Shown: in pieces, positions 1 to 8,251 of the stretch
Position numbering within the stretch: position 1 is the first letter of the stretch
Layout: each line of letters starts with the position of its first letter
Source of the DNA: CAKSEI01 sp964403505
GTDB taxonomy: Bacteria > Bacillota > Clostridia > Oscillospirales > CAG-272
Direction of reading: 5' to 3'
Length of the DNA: 35,920 nucleotides
NCBI GenBank assembly: GCA_964403505.1
Contig: CAYOFP010000018.1
Coordinates: forward strand, 1-35,920
Made by a program: the position numbers and the translations under genes
Notes under the pieces: generated by a model
The model's input: only the letters and a program-made list of their open reading frames with translations
Told to the model about the DNA's origin: nothing
The model's database searches: none

Positions 1-251
1 AGATCGCCGAATTTCTTTCCGGTGATTTCCTCCATTTTTCCGATATATTCCATAATTTGTGCCTGAATATCGTCGTTGATCTTTCTTCCGTCCTCGTAGT
101 ACTGAGTGCAGGCTTCGGTAGAGATAGTGAAGCCCTGAGGAACGGGAAGACCGAGACATGTCATTTCAGCCAGGTTAGCTCCTTTGCCGCCGAGAAGCTC
201 ACGCATGGTTGCGTTGCCTTCGGAAAACAAATAAACATACTTTTTAGCCAT
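1..251 (-). CDS. ppdK: Pyruvate, phosphate dikinase, N-terminal part (runs off the left edge)
   Basis: The 83 visible N-terminal residues begin MAKKYVYLFSEGNATMRELL and continue with GGKGANLAEM and GLPVPQGFTIST, the nucleotide-binding start of pyruvate phosphate dikinase. The enzyme interconverts pyruvate, ATP and Pi with phosphoenolpyruvate, AMP and PPi in the cytoplasm, and in anaerobic Clostridia it takes part in PPi-linked glycolysis. ATG at 251 is preceded by a good ribosome site (GGAGGA, spacing about 7). The phosphotransfer histidine and C-terminal PEP domain lie outside the window. The gene diverges from pth. PEP synthase shares parts of this fold, but the opening residues fit ppdK better. 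Confidence 0.9.
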   Translation of the reverse strand, partial: MAKKYVYLFSEGNATMRELLGGKGANLAEMTCLGLPVPQGFTISTEACTQYYEDGRKINDDIQAQIMEYIGKMEEITGKKFGD

Positions 252-294
252 TTAATCTTCCTCCAAAAATATCTTTGTTGTTTAGTTTACGGTT

Positions 295-323
295 ATTATA
301 ACACAAGAATACAGATTTTTCCA
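295..323 (-). promoter_or_regulatory. Promoter of ppdK
   Basis: On the minus strand TGGAAA (318-323), 17-nt spacer, TATAAT (295-300). It predicts a leader of about 37 nt carrying the GGAGGA ribosome site. It is a useful contrast to the leaderless promoter of the divergent pth. Confidence 0.6.
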
Positions 324-373
324 TATTATTTCAGAAAATTATTGAAAATGTATACAATAAATTATTCCTGCTA

Positions 374-402
374 TTGAATTTTTGACAAAATCAATGTAAA
401 AT
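374..402 (+). promoter_or_regulatory. Promoter of pth-mfd, positioned for a leaderless mRNA
   Basis: TTGAAT (374-379), 17-nt spacer, TAAAAT (397-402). The -10 box ends 6 nt before the ATG at 409, so a normal start point falls on or next to the A of the start codon. No Shine-Dalgarno sequence precedes the ATG. A TTGACA at 382-387 has poor spacing to any -10 box. Confidence 0.6.
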
Positions 403-408
403 ATAACC

Positions 409-1032
409 ATGAGTAATATTTTTGATTTATTTGCTAAAATAGAAAAAGAGAAAAATGCACCCGAAAAGATCGAGTATATCGTCGCAGGGCTCGGAAATCC
501 CGGAAAAGAATACACTTTCACCAGGCATAATGCCGGCTTTCTGCAGATCGACTATATTTCTCAAAAGCTCGGCGTCAGAATCGACCGTGCTAAATTCAAG
601 TCGCTTTGCGGTGAAGCTGTGGTCGCAGGGAAAAGGGTGCTCTTCTTAAAACCGCAGACATTTATGAATAATTCAGGAGAAGCGGTTCGTGAGGCGGCGC
701 AGTTTTATAAAATACCGCCGGAAAATATCATCGTCTTTTCCGACGATATTTCTCTCGAGCCGGGGAGGATGCGCATAAAGCGCAAAGGGAGCGACGGAGG
801 ACATAACGGACTGAAAAGCATTATATATCACCTCTCAAGCGACGCATTTCCCCGTATCAAGATAGGTGTAGGCAAGAAGCCGCATTCCGATTATGACCTT
901 GCCGCATGGGTGCTCGGCAAATTCTCCGACGAGGATAAGGAAAAGCTTATGACCGTATTCGAGAACGGTCATAGATCTATGGAACTCATAATTTCAGGCG
1001 ATACCGAAAGGGCAATGAATTTATATAATTGA
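409..1032 (+). CDS. pth: Peptidyl-tRNA hydrolase
   Basis: 207 aa. Pth releases tRNA from peptidyl-tRNAs that drop off the ribosome. The family core starts at about residue 24 (YIVAGLGNPGKEY), followed by TRHNAGF with the catalytic His at residue 40, FLKPQTFMNNSG, and the DD pair near residue 112 ahead of the GSDGGHNGLKS loop. A short charged N-terminal extension precedes the core, as in other Clostridia. The ATG at 409 has no ribosome site and lies 6 nt from a -10 box, so translation is probably leaderless. The stop overlaps the TTG start of mfd, indicating co-translation. Confidence 0.95.
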   Translation: MSNIFDLFAKIEKEKNAPEKIEYIVAGLGNPGKEYTFTRHNAGFLQIDYISQKLGVRIDRAKFKSLCGEAVVAGKRVLFLKPQTFMNNSGEAVREAAQFYKIPPENIIVFSDDISLEPGRMRIKRKGSDGGHNGLKSIIYHLSSDAFPRIKIGVGKKPHSDYDLAAWVLGKFSDEDKEKLMTVFENGHRSMELIISGDTERAMNLYN

Positions 1033-4000
1033 AAAGCATTATCGAGAAATTCAAGCAAGAAAAGCAATACGGACTTTTGGAAAAGGCGATCGAAAAGACT
1101 TTTTCTCTGAAAAAAAACCTCCCTTACTGTATCACGGGGCTTTGTGACGACGCAAGGAACATCTGCGCTATATCCCTGATATCATATGTTAAGGAAAACT
1201 ATTCGAGACGGTCTGTTATCATCGTCCACGATGACCAAACGGCACAGAAATTGACCGCAGAATTAAATTCTTTCGGTCTTTTTGCTATACATTTTTGCGA
1301 GCGTGACTATAATTTTTACGGCGTTTCATCCTCAAAGGAATTTGAGATAAAGCGCTTGTGCGCTCTGAAATCATATGTGGATAAATCGTGCGATGTTCTT
1401 GTGTGCTCCGCTATGGGAGCACTGCAGTTTATTTTGCCGAGGAAAAATTTTGTTTCGTCTGTTATTAATATTGATATGAGCGGCGAATATGATATCGACG
1501 ATCTGTGTAACAGACTGACATTTATCGGTTACCAGCGATGCGAGCTTGTCGATTGTGTCGGTCAGTTTGCCGTGCGGGGAGGTATATTCGATATTTTCCC
1601 GTTAGGATATGATAAACCTGTCCGGATCGAGTTTTACGGCGATGAGGTCGATTCTATCTCTTATTATGATATCGATACGCAGCGCAGAGGCGATGCGCTC
1701 GAGCGCATCGATATTATTCCGGCAGGTGAAACGCTGATCGATGCAGATGTGAAAAATTCTATCGAAAAAGAACTCACAAAGCTGATAGCGGCATGTGATG
1801 ACGATAATACTGCCCAATCGCTTGCACGGCAGAAAGATGCTCTGTCATCGGGCGAGTTTCACTGTGCGGACAGATACGTATCGCTGATCTATAAAACGCC
1901 GTTTCTTGACTATATCAGGGAAGATGACCTTGTTTTCTGCTTTTCTGACGATCTGATAACACGTTCGGTGGATGCCGCTCACAAGCATCTTGCCCTGACT
2001 GTGGAGTCTATGCTCGAGCAGGGGATAGTAAACGGTAAAAATGCTGTTTATTATAAGGATAAAGCCGACCTTGATGTCTTTCTGCGCTCAAGACCGACGC
2101 TGTATTTTGATACGCTCGGCGCAAGTCAGACCGGCGCCCGCCTCGACGGTTTATTTGATTTTACAAGTAAGCAGACGGTATCGTATTCCGATAAATCCTC
2201 GCTTATGATAGAGGATATTTCCGATTATGTGAATATGGGATATTCGGTTGATATCGTATGCCAGAACAAGGCTTCTTCCGATAATCTGTTCGAGCTTTTG
2301 AGGGAGAATAATATCGATACCGGGAAGATTAGGATCACACACGGAATTGCAATCGGCGGCTTTGAGCTTCCTTTATCAAAATATGTTTGTATCAGCGAGA
2401 GCGGCAAAAGTCGTGTCAGTATTAAGAGGCGGCGCTCTGCAGATGCAAAGCTTTCTAAGGGTGAGCGGATACTCTCATACGCCGACTTAAAGGTCGGAGA
2501 TTATGTCGTTCACGCAAATCACGGAATCGGAATATACGCAGGGATACAGACGCTGACATTCGAGGGCGTTACCCGAGATTTTATCAAGATACAATACGCA
2601 GGCAAGGATGCGATATACCTGCCGTGCAATCAGCTTGACATGCTCTCGAAATACATCGGCGCACACAGTGAGGACGGTACGCTGAAGCTATCCCGCTTAG
2701 GCGGCGCTGAATGGGGCAAAACAAAAAAGAGAGTTAAATCCGCTGCAAAGGAAATGGCAAAGGAGCTGACAGCGCTGTATGCGAAGCGGACACGCCTCCC
2801 CGGTTTTGCTTTTGGCGGCGACGATGAGTTTCAGCGTGAGTTTGAAGCGTCCTTTGAATACGAGGAGACAGACGGACAGAAAACAGCATCCGATGAAATA
2901 AAGCGAGATATGGAAAAGCCGTATCCTATGGACAGATTATTATGCGGCGACGTCGGATTCGGCAAGACCGAGGTCGCAATGCGTGCGGCATTCAAGGCGG
3001 CGATGAATAATAAACAGGTGGCCGTGCTCGTACCTACCACTATACTTGCGATGCAGCATTACCGGGTCTTTTCTTCACGCATGAAGGAATTCCCGATAAA
3101 CGTTGACCTGATCTGCCGGTTTAATTCTCCGACACAGCAGAAAAAATCCCTGATGCGCTTAAAACGCGGGGAGACCGACATTATCATCGGTACGCACAGA
3201 CTTTTGTCAAAGGATATCGCATTTCGTGATCTCGGACTTGTGATAATCGATGAGGAACAGCGCTTCGGCGTTGCGCATAAAGAGAAATTAAAGCAGGTCT
3301 CGCAAAATGTGGATGTCCTGACTCTGTCGGCTACCCCTATCCCGAGGACTCTGAATATGGCGATGTCGGGGATTAGGGATATGTCGATACTCGAGGAAGC
3401 GCCGGGAGACAGATATCCCGTACAGAGTTATGTTCTTGAGTATGACGATGCCATTATTTCCGAGGCAATAAATAAAGAGCTCATACGAGGAGGACAGGTC
3501 TTTTATCTTTGCAATGATATTGAGAGGATCGACGGCGTTGCAGCTCACCTTCAGAGGTTTTTTCCCGATGCGAGGATCGCCGGTGCTCACGGAAGGATGG
3601 ACCGTGACGAACTGTCTGAGATATGGAGAGCGCTCGTTGACGGTGAAATAGATATCATAGTTTGTACAACGATCATTGAGTCGGGTGTCGATGTGCCGCG
3701 CGCAAATACCCTGATTATCGAGAACGCCGACCGCTTCGGTCTTTCGCAACTGCACCAGATCAGAGGCCGTGTCGGACGTTCGGGCAGACGGGCATATGCA
3801 TATTTTACCGTGCCTAAGGGAAGGACAGTAAATGAGATAGCGGTAAAAAGGCTCCAGGCTCTGAGAGAGTATACCGAATTCGGCTCGGGATTTCGCATTG
3901 CGCTTCGCGATCTCGAGATACGCGGCGCAGGCAACGTCCTCGGTGCGGAACAGCACGGTCATATGGACTCGGTCGGTTATGACCTGTACATCAGGATATT

Positions 4001-4475
4001 AAACGAGGCTATCATAGAGGAGCAAGGCGGCGTCCTTGAAGAAAAGACGGAATGTACGGTAGACTATGCCAAAAGTGCATATATTCCCGAGTCGTATATT
4101 TCTTCGTCCGCACAGCGTATTGATGCCTATAAAAAGGTTTCGCTCATCGACAGCTTCGAGAGTATGCGTGATGTACTTGATGAGCTGATCGACCGATACG
4201 GCGATGCACCAAAGAGCGTTGAGACGTTATTGAATATATCTTTGATACGTTACCTCGGGTGTAAACTCAAGCTCGAAAAAATCGTTATCGCGAAAGGAAG
4301 CGTTACTCTGTATAATACAACAGACGATTTTGCAAAAATAGAAAAATCGGCGGAAGAGTGTAAGGTCAAGACTTTGAAGAAAAAGAGTATGAAGCCTCAG
4401 CTTATTCTGAAAGTCAATTCAGGTTCGGAGCTTAGAATGACGCAAAACATTTTGTCGTCGTGTGTTGGCATATGA
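1029..4475 (+). CDS. mfd: Transcription-repair coupling factor Mfd
   Basis: 1148 aa, the normal full length. Mfd pushes RNA polymerase stalled at DNA lesions off the template and recruits UvrA for nucleotide excision repair. In order: a UvrB-like N-terminal region, the RNA polymerase interaction domain near residue 490 (GDYVVHANHGIGIY), Walker A GDVGFGKTEVA near 640, the helicase DEEQ box near 740, SATPIPRTL near 770, the arginine-finger segment QIRGRVGRSGR near 910, and the TRCF C-terminal domain. The start is TTG at 1029, inside the pth stop (overlap TTGA). The gene order pth-mfd is common in Firmicutes. Confidence 0.97.
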   Translation: MKSIIEKFKQEKQYGLLEKAIEKTFSLKKNLPYCITGLCDDARNICAISLISYVKENYSRRSVIIVHDDQTAQKLTAELNSFGLFAIHFCERDYNFYGVSSSKEFEIKRLCALKSYVDKSCDVLVCSAMGALQFILPRKNFVSSVINIDMSGEYDIDDLCNRLTFIGYQRCELVDCVGQFAVRGGIFDIFPLGYDKPVRIEFYGDEVDSISYYDIDTQRRGDALERIDIIPAGETLIDADVKNSIEKELTKLIAACDDDNTAQSLARQKDALSSGEFHCADRYVSLIYKTPFLDYIREDDLVFCFSDDLITRSVDAAHKHLALTVESMLEQGIVNGKNAVYYKDKADLDVFLRSRPTLYFDTLGASQTGARLDGLFDFTSKQTVSYSDKSSLMIEDISDYVNMGYSVDIVCQNKASSDNLFELLRENNIDTGKIRITHGIAIGGFELPLSKYVCISESGKSRVSIKRRRSADAKLSKGERILSYADLKVGDYVVHANHGIGIYAGIQTLTFEGVTRDFIKIQYAGKDAIYLPCNQLDMLSKYIGAHSEDGTLKLSRLGGAEWGKTKKRVKSAAKEMAKELTALYAKRTRLPGFAFGGDDEFQREFEASFEYEETDGQKTASDEIKRDMEKPYPMDRLLCGDVGFGKTEVAMRAAFKAAMNNKQVAVLVPTTILAMQHYRVFSSRMKEFPINVDLICRFNSPTQQKKSLMRLKRGETDIIIGTHRLLSKDIAFRDLGLVIIDEEQRFGVAHKEKLKQVSQNVDVLTLSATPIPRTLNMAMSGIRDMSILEEAPGDRYPVQSYVLEYDDAIISEAINKELIRGGQVFYLCNDIERIDGVAAHLQRFFPDARIAGAHGRMDRDELSEIWRALVDGEIDIIVCTTIIESGVDVPRANTLIIENADRFGLSQLHQIRGRVGRSGRRAYAYFTVPKGRTVNEIAVKRLQALREYTEFGSGFRIALRDLEIRGAGNVLGAEQHGHMDSVGYDLYIRILNEAIIEEQGGVLEEKTECTVDYAKSAYIPESYISSSAQRIDAYKKVSLIDSFESMRDVLDELIDRYGDAPKSVETLLNISLIRYLGCKLKLEKIVIAKGSVTLYNTTDDFAKIEKSAEECKVKTLKKKSMKPQLILKVNSGSELRMTQNILSSCVGI

Positions 4476-4482
4476 TTTATAC

Positions 4483-4511
4483 TTGAGGATTTTGCATTTT
4501 TCGTGTATAAT
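4483..4511 (+). promoter_or_regulatory. Promoter of the foldase-like lipoprotein gene, close to the start codon
   Basis: TTGAGG (4483-4488), 17-nt spacer, TATAAT (4506-4511). The ATG at 4520 lies 8 nt after the -10 box and a second ATG lies at 4526. The predicted start point near 4518 would cut through the GAGGA at 4515-4519, so the message would have almost no leader. Confidence 0.6.
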
Positions 4512-4519
4512 AATGAGGA

Positions 4520-5617
4520 ATGATTATGAAAAAATTAAAAAAGCTCTGTCTTTGTATAGCGGCAGTATTATTGCTTGCCTCCTGTTCTCCGGATTCGGTG
4601 GTCGGAGGAGGAAAATCCGTTATTTCGTTTGAAAATATGTCGATTTCCGAGGGGGTATATCAATATCTTTTTGCTTCTATAAAAAGCTATTATCTCAGCA
4701 CATATAATGATATCAAAGATTCATCTGATTTCTGGCTCAGCGAAAGTCCGACGGGAAAGACGTATGAAAGCGTTATCAATGACGAAATAAGAAAAGCGGT
4801 CGTAAATACGGTCGTTGCGGCGGCGCTCTTTGATAAAAGCGGTTATACTATTTCCGATGAGGATGTTGCTACGCTGGATTCGACGCTTGATGATGTGATT
4901 GAATCTTTTGGCGGCAGGGGCGCATTGAATCGAGAGCTTGCAAAATTCGGTTTTGATGACAGGGTGTTGTCGGAGATATACAGGATTCAGTATAAATACG
5001 AATATATGCTAACGCAAAGCTCGCTTGCAAGTGCCGATGATAAAACGATCGAGAAATATTATAATGACAGCTATGTTTGCGTGAAATTCATATTCTTTGA
5101 TTTGCAAAGAAATTACAAGTATGATGATAACGGCGGTAAAATCGTCGGCTCTGACGGAAATTATGAGTCTGTGCCGCTAACTTCAGCCGAAAAAGATGAA
5201 AAAATCAAGAAAGCGAAGGAATTGTATGCCTCGTTATCGTCTGACGGCGACTTTGATTCTGAATATAACGGACAGAGAGAGTTTGACACTTCCTTCTATC
5301 CAAACGGCATGTATCTCTGTCGGGATAACTATCAGTCGCTTGGTCTTGACGATCTTGCCACGGAGGCTTTTGATATGGATGCAGGAGAGGTCCGTTTTGT
5401 GCAAAATGACGCTTGCGCGTATATCGTCAAGCGATATGAGCTTCCCGAAAAAGCATATGAAAGCAGCGTAGACAGTGTGCAATTTATCGATCTTTCGGAT
5501 ATGTGCGAGGCGTACTATTTTCAGAGTGTAATAGACGGTTATTCTGAGTCTGTAATAAAAGACGAAGAAATCATAAATAAATACAGCGTGACGAATGTCA
5601 GCGCAGTTACTTATTAA
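4520..5617 (+). CDS. Lipoprotein with SurA/PrsA-like chaperone architecture
   Basis: 365 aa from ATG 4520 or 363 aa from ATG 4526. A lysine-rich start and hydrophobic stretch end in the lipobox LASC, so the protein should be lipid-anchored outside the membrane. The body is helical and charged and resembles the SurA N-terminal/PrsA foldase group: a helical chaperone arm, then a segment near residues 180-300 where a parvulin domain would sit. I see no clear parvulin active-site signature, so isomerase activity is doubtful. GAGGA at 4515-4519 would favour ATG 4526, but the promoter 8 nt upstream suggests an almost leaderless start at 4520. It follows mfd and precedes a small zinc-ribbon gene by 13 nt. 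Confidence 0.75.
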   Translation: MIMKKLKKLCLCIAAVLLLASCSPDSVVGGGKSVISFENMSISEGVYQYLFASIKSYYLSTYNDIKDSSDFWLSESPTGKTYESVINDEIRKAVVNTVVAAALFDKSGYTISDEDVATLDSTLDDVIESFGGRGALNRELAKFGFDDRVLSEIYRIQYKYEYMLTQSSLASADDKTIEKYYNDSYVCVKFIFFDLQRNYKYDDNGGKIVGSDGNYESVPLTSAEKDEKIKKAKELYASLSSDGDFDSEYNGQREFDTSFYPNGMYLCRDNYQSLGLDDLATEAFDMDAGEVRFVQNDACAYIVKRYELPEKAYESSVDSVQFIDLSDMCEAYYFQSVIDGYSESVIKDEEIINKYSVTNVSAVTY

Positions 5618-5630
5618 GGGAGGATGCATT

Positions 5631-6011
5631 ATGGAGATTAATAAGGAAAGAATCACGGAAATTATCAACGAAGGAGCGGCAAAGGTATCGAAAAAGGCAA
5701 GCGACACAAAGGACATTCTGGTCGCAAAGTACAATATTTCCAGAATGAAAGATGAGCTTGATGAGTTGTACATTTCGCTCGGAAAGTTAATCAACTGCGC
5801 TTACAATCAACCGGGAACAACCGATGAGGAGGAAGTTTCTGTCTTAAATGACGAGATCAATGCCAAAATATCCGAGATAGAGGATGCAAAAGCTGCACTT
5901 CGTGAACTCAGCGGAAAGTCGGTATGCAGAGCATGTAAAAAGGAAATAGGCGACGATTCGCTGTTTTGTCCGTACTGCGGCGAAAAAATCGAAGAAAATG
6001 ATAAAGAATAA
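5631..6011 (+). CDS. Small zinc-ribbon protein with N-terminal coiled coil
   Basis: 126 aa from ATG 5631, chosen because AAGGGAGGA precedes it at proper spacing. Upstream in-frame starts would overlap the previous gene. Residues 1-95 are charged and helical (heptad-like E/K/L, probable coiled coil). The C-terminus has CRACKKEIGDDSLFCPYCGE, two CxxC pairs typical of a zinc ribbon. Similar small proteins are common in Clostridia next to secretion or division genes but lack a known role. It is probably co-transcribed with the lipoprotein gene. Confidence 0.8.
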   Translation: MEINKERITEIINEGAAKVSKKASDTKDILVAKYNISRMKDELDELYISLGKLINCAYNQPGTTDEEEVSVLNDEINAKISEIEDAKAALRELSGKSVCRACKKEIGDDSLFCPYCGEKIEENDKE

Positions 6012-6026
6012 AATATAAAAAAACTA

Positions 6027-6055
6027 TTGCATTTTTTGAGAAATAGTGGTAAAAT
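6027..6055 (+). promoter_or_regulatory. Promoter of the rimP-nusA-infB operon
   Basis: TTGCAT (6027-6032), 17-nt spacer, TAAAAT (6050-6055). The predicted start near 6062 gives a leader of about 53 nt beginning with a strong hairpin and ending in the ribosome site TTTGGAGG. Confidence 0.7.
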
Positions 6056-6068
6056 ATATTCAGTACAG

Positions 6069-6094
6069 TAAGAGAGCGGCTTGCCGCTCTCTTA
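6069..6094 (+). promoter_or_regulatory. Perfect stem-loop in the rimP operon leader
   Basis: TAAGAGAGCGGC and GCCGCTCTCTTA form a perfect 12-bp stem around TT, only about 7 nt from the predicted 5' end. No U-run follows, so it is not a typical terminator. A 5' stabiliser or a protein-binding site is more likely. Confidence 0.65.
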
Positions 6095-6114
6095 TGTTAA
6101 TATTTGGAGGCTTT

Positions 6115-6615
6115 ATGTCAAATAAAAAAAATGGTATTGCGGCGCTCGTGCGTGAGCTGATTGAGGATACCGTCGTTTCTCTCGGATATGAAATATGGGA
6201 TGTCGAATATGTTAAGGAAGGTGCCTTTATGTATCTGCGTATCACTATAGACTCCGAGAGAGGAATAGACCTGGATGACTGCGAGGCTGTCAGCACAGCG
6301 ATAAGTCCGATGATCGATGAGGCTGACCCGATTGAGGAGCAGTACTTTCTGGAGGTATCATCTCCCGGTGTTGAGCGCGAGCTGAAACGCCCCGAGCATT
6401 TTGAGATGTTTATGGGTGCGACTGTTGAATGTAAGCTTTACACTGCAGTGAACGGCGCGAAGCAATATATCGGCGATCTCTTAAAATACGATAAAGACGC
6501 CGGTATACTCGTTATCTCGGTCGATGATAACGAGATCGAACTTGAACTAAAAAATATTTCAAAGGTCAATATTTACTATGATTTTGACCAGGATGATTTG
6601 GAGGATATGAAATGA
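6115..6615 (+). CDS. rimP: Ribosome maturation factor RimP
   Basis: 166 aa from ATG 6115, chosen for the upstream TTTGGAGG. An in-frame ATG at 6046 lies upstream of the predicted transcript start. RimP assists late 30S subunit assembly. Family features are ALVRELIEDTVVSLGYEIWDVEY, LRITIDSERGIDLDDCEAVS, and FLEVSSPGVERELKRPEHFEMF, followed by the Sm-like C-terminal domain (DLLKYDKDAGILVI). The stop overlaps nusA by ATGA. It is the first gene of the rimP-nusA-rnpM-ylxQ-infB operon. Confidence 0.95.
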   Translation: MSNKKNGIAALVRELIEDTVVSLGYEIWDVEYVKEGAFMYLRITIDSERGIDLDDCEAVSTAISPMIDEADPIEEQYFLEVSSPGVERELKRPEHFEMFMGATVECKLYTAVNGAKQYIGDLLKYDKDAGILVISVDDNEIELELKNISKVNIYYDFDQDDLEDMK

Positions 6616-7649
6616 ACGCAGAATTTTTTGATGCGCTTGAGGCTCTCGAAAAAGAAAAGGGAATACCTGAGGAGTATATGCTTGAAAAAGTCGAGGCGGC
6701 TCTTGTCAGTGCTTATAAGCGAGAAAGAGACGGAAACAGCAATGTTAAGATCGTCATTGATCCTGAAAAAAAAGACGTCAAAATGTTCCAGCTCAAGGAT
6801 GTTGTCGAAGAGGTGACAGAGCCTGAGACACAGATCGAGCTTGACGGCGCCAAGAAGGTAAACAGGAAGTATAAGCTCGGCGATGTTTGTGAAATTAAGC
6901 TTGATTTCAAGAACTTCAGGCGTCTTGCCGCGCAGGCGGCGAAGCAGGTCATTATTCAGGGCATCAGAGAGGCTGAGCGTGGAATGATGATAAAGGAATA
7001 CGAAGATAAAAAGGGCGAGATCATATCCTGTAAGGTACAGCGTGTTGACCCTGTCACCGGTAATATCACGGTCGATACCGGAACGAGTTCTGCAACGATT
7101 CTGAAGAGTGAGCAGATACCCGGTGAGTATTATAAGGTCGGCGATATTATCAAGGTTTATGTTATCGAGGTCCGCAAGGAGGCGACGAGAGGTCCTATCG
7201 TCTCGCTGTCGAGAACGCATCCCGGTCTTGTGAAGCGTCTGTTTGAATTAGAAGTGCCCGAGATTCAGGACGGTACGGTTGTAATTAAGAACATTACGAG
7301 AGAAGCGGGCTCGAGAACGAAGATTTCCGTTGAATCAAGAGATGAAAACGTTGATCCCGTCGGCGCATGCATCGGCGCGCGCGGTATGAGAATCACGAGT
7401 ATCGTTGATGAGCTTGATGGAGAAAAAATCGATATTATCCAGTATAGCGAAAACGCTGAAGAATATGTCAAGGCCGCGCTTTCACCCGCTGAGGTAAATA
7501 CCGTAATTCTTGACGATGAGCGCTCTTGCCGTGTATACGTTGATGCCGATCAGCTTTCGCTCGCTATCGGTAAAGAGGGACAGAACGCAAGGTTAGCGGC
7601 TCGTCTTACGGGTCTTAAAATAGACATAAAAATGTCGAATATGTCGTAA
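6612..7649 (+). CDS. nusA: Transcription termination/antitermination protein NusA
   Basis: 345 aa, the short Firmicute form without C-terminal acidic repeats. NusA binds RNA polymerase and controls pausing, termination and antitermination. The N-terminal polymerase-binding domain is at about 1-125, the S1 domain at about 135-200 (KGEIISCKVQRVDPVTGNITVD), and two KH domains follow, with GACIGARGMRI near 251 and LAIGKEGQNARLAARLTG near 316. The start ATG overlaps the rimP stop (ATGA). Confidence 0.96.
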   Translation: MNAEFFDALEALEKEKGIPEEYMLEKVEAALVSAYKRERDGNSNVKIVIDPEKKDVKMFQLKDVVEEVTEPETQIELDGAKKVNRKYKLGDVCEIKLDFKNFRRLAAQAAKQVIIQGIREAERGMMIKEYEDKKGEIISCKVQRVDPVTGNITVDTGTSSATILKSEQIPGEYYKVGDIIKVYVIEVRKEATRGPIVSLSRTHPGLVKRLFELEVPEIQDGTVVIKNITREAGSRTKISVESRDENVDPVGACIGARGMRITSIVDELDGEKIDIIQYSENAEEYVKAALSPAEVNTVILDDERSCRVYVDADQLSLAIGKEGQNARLAARLTGLKIDIKMSNMS

Positions 7650-7658
7650 GGATTAGAT

Positions 7659-7922
7659 ATGCAACAAAGAAAAGTTCCACTCAGAAAATGTGTATTGTGT
7701 AATGAGATGTATCCAAAGAAAGAATTGATACGTTTGGTGCGCTCATCGCAGGGAATTGTTGAGCTCGACCCGACCGGAAAGAAATCCGGCAGAGGTGCTT
7801 ATGTATGTAAGAACCCGTCCTGCCTTCTTTCGGCGAAGAAGACCCGCCGTCTTGACAGAGCGCTCGAGACGCACATAGATGATGCGGTGTATGCTGAACT
7901 TGCGGAGCTCGTCAATGAATGA
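7659..7922 (+). CDS. rnpM: RNase P modulator RnpM (YlxR family)
   Basis: 87 aa. YlxR proteins bind RNase P RNA and modulate tRNA maturation. The sequence shows the family pattern: RKCVLCNEMYPKKELIRLVR, then DPTGKKSGRGAYVC and a second cysteine before the basic tail KKTRRLDRAL. It lies 9 nt after nusA and overlaps the next gene by 8 nt, matching the conserved operon order. Confidence 0.93.
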   Translation: MQQRKVPLRKCVLCNEMYPKKELIRLVRSSQGIVELDPTGKKSGRGAYVCKNPSCLLSAKKTRRLDRALETHIDDAVYAELAELVNE

Positions 7923-8232
7923 TGCACAGTCTAAGCTTGGGATGATGATCGGTCTTTGCTCGAGAGCACGCGCTCTTGTATGCGGCACGCCGCTTGCATG
8001 TGATGCTGTAAGGCAGGGAAAAGCATTGATGCTTTTATATGCGTGCGATGCTTCTGCAAATACCAAGAAAAAGGTCACAAACTGTGCGGCGTATTACGGC
8101 GTCAGGGCTCATGAGATTTCACTTGATACATGCGAGCTCGGTAAATACATGGGAAAAAGCTCGGCAGTAAGTTGCGTAGCAATAACCGATAATAATTTTG
8201 TAATTGCAATTGATAATATGATTTCACGCTGA
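7915..8232 (+). CDS. ylxQ: L7Ae-family RNA-binding protein (YlxQ)
   Basis: 105 aa from ATG 7915, the start consistent with the family (KLGMMIGLCSRARALVCGTP). L7Ae-type proteins recognise kink-turn RNA. Conserved features are ACDAVRQGKALMLLYACDASANTKKK and the C-terminal KSSAVSCVAITDNNFV. It overlaps rnpM by 8 nt and lies 19 nt before infB. The exact RNA partner of YlxQ is not settled. Confidence 0.9.
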   Translation: MNDAQSKLGMMIGLCSRARALVCGTPLACDAVRQGKALMLLYACDASANTKKKVTNCAAYYGVRAHEISLDTCELGKYMGKSSAVSCVAITDNNFVIAIDNMISR

Positions 8233-8251
8233 ATAAATCGGAGGTAATTGA

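Noticed and set aside
382..407. TTGACA at 382-387 with TATAAC at 402-407 as the pth promoter
   Set aside because: The spacer would be only 14 nt. TTGAAT-N17-TAAAAT is better spaced and matches the geometry of other genes here.
3288..3962. Long open frame on the minus strand inside mfd
   Set aside because: It lies entirely within the coding sequence of a full-length Mfd, shows no family resemblance, and has no ribosome site.
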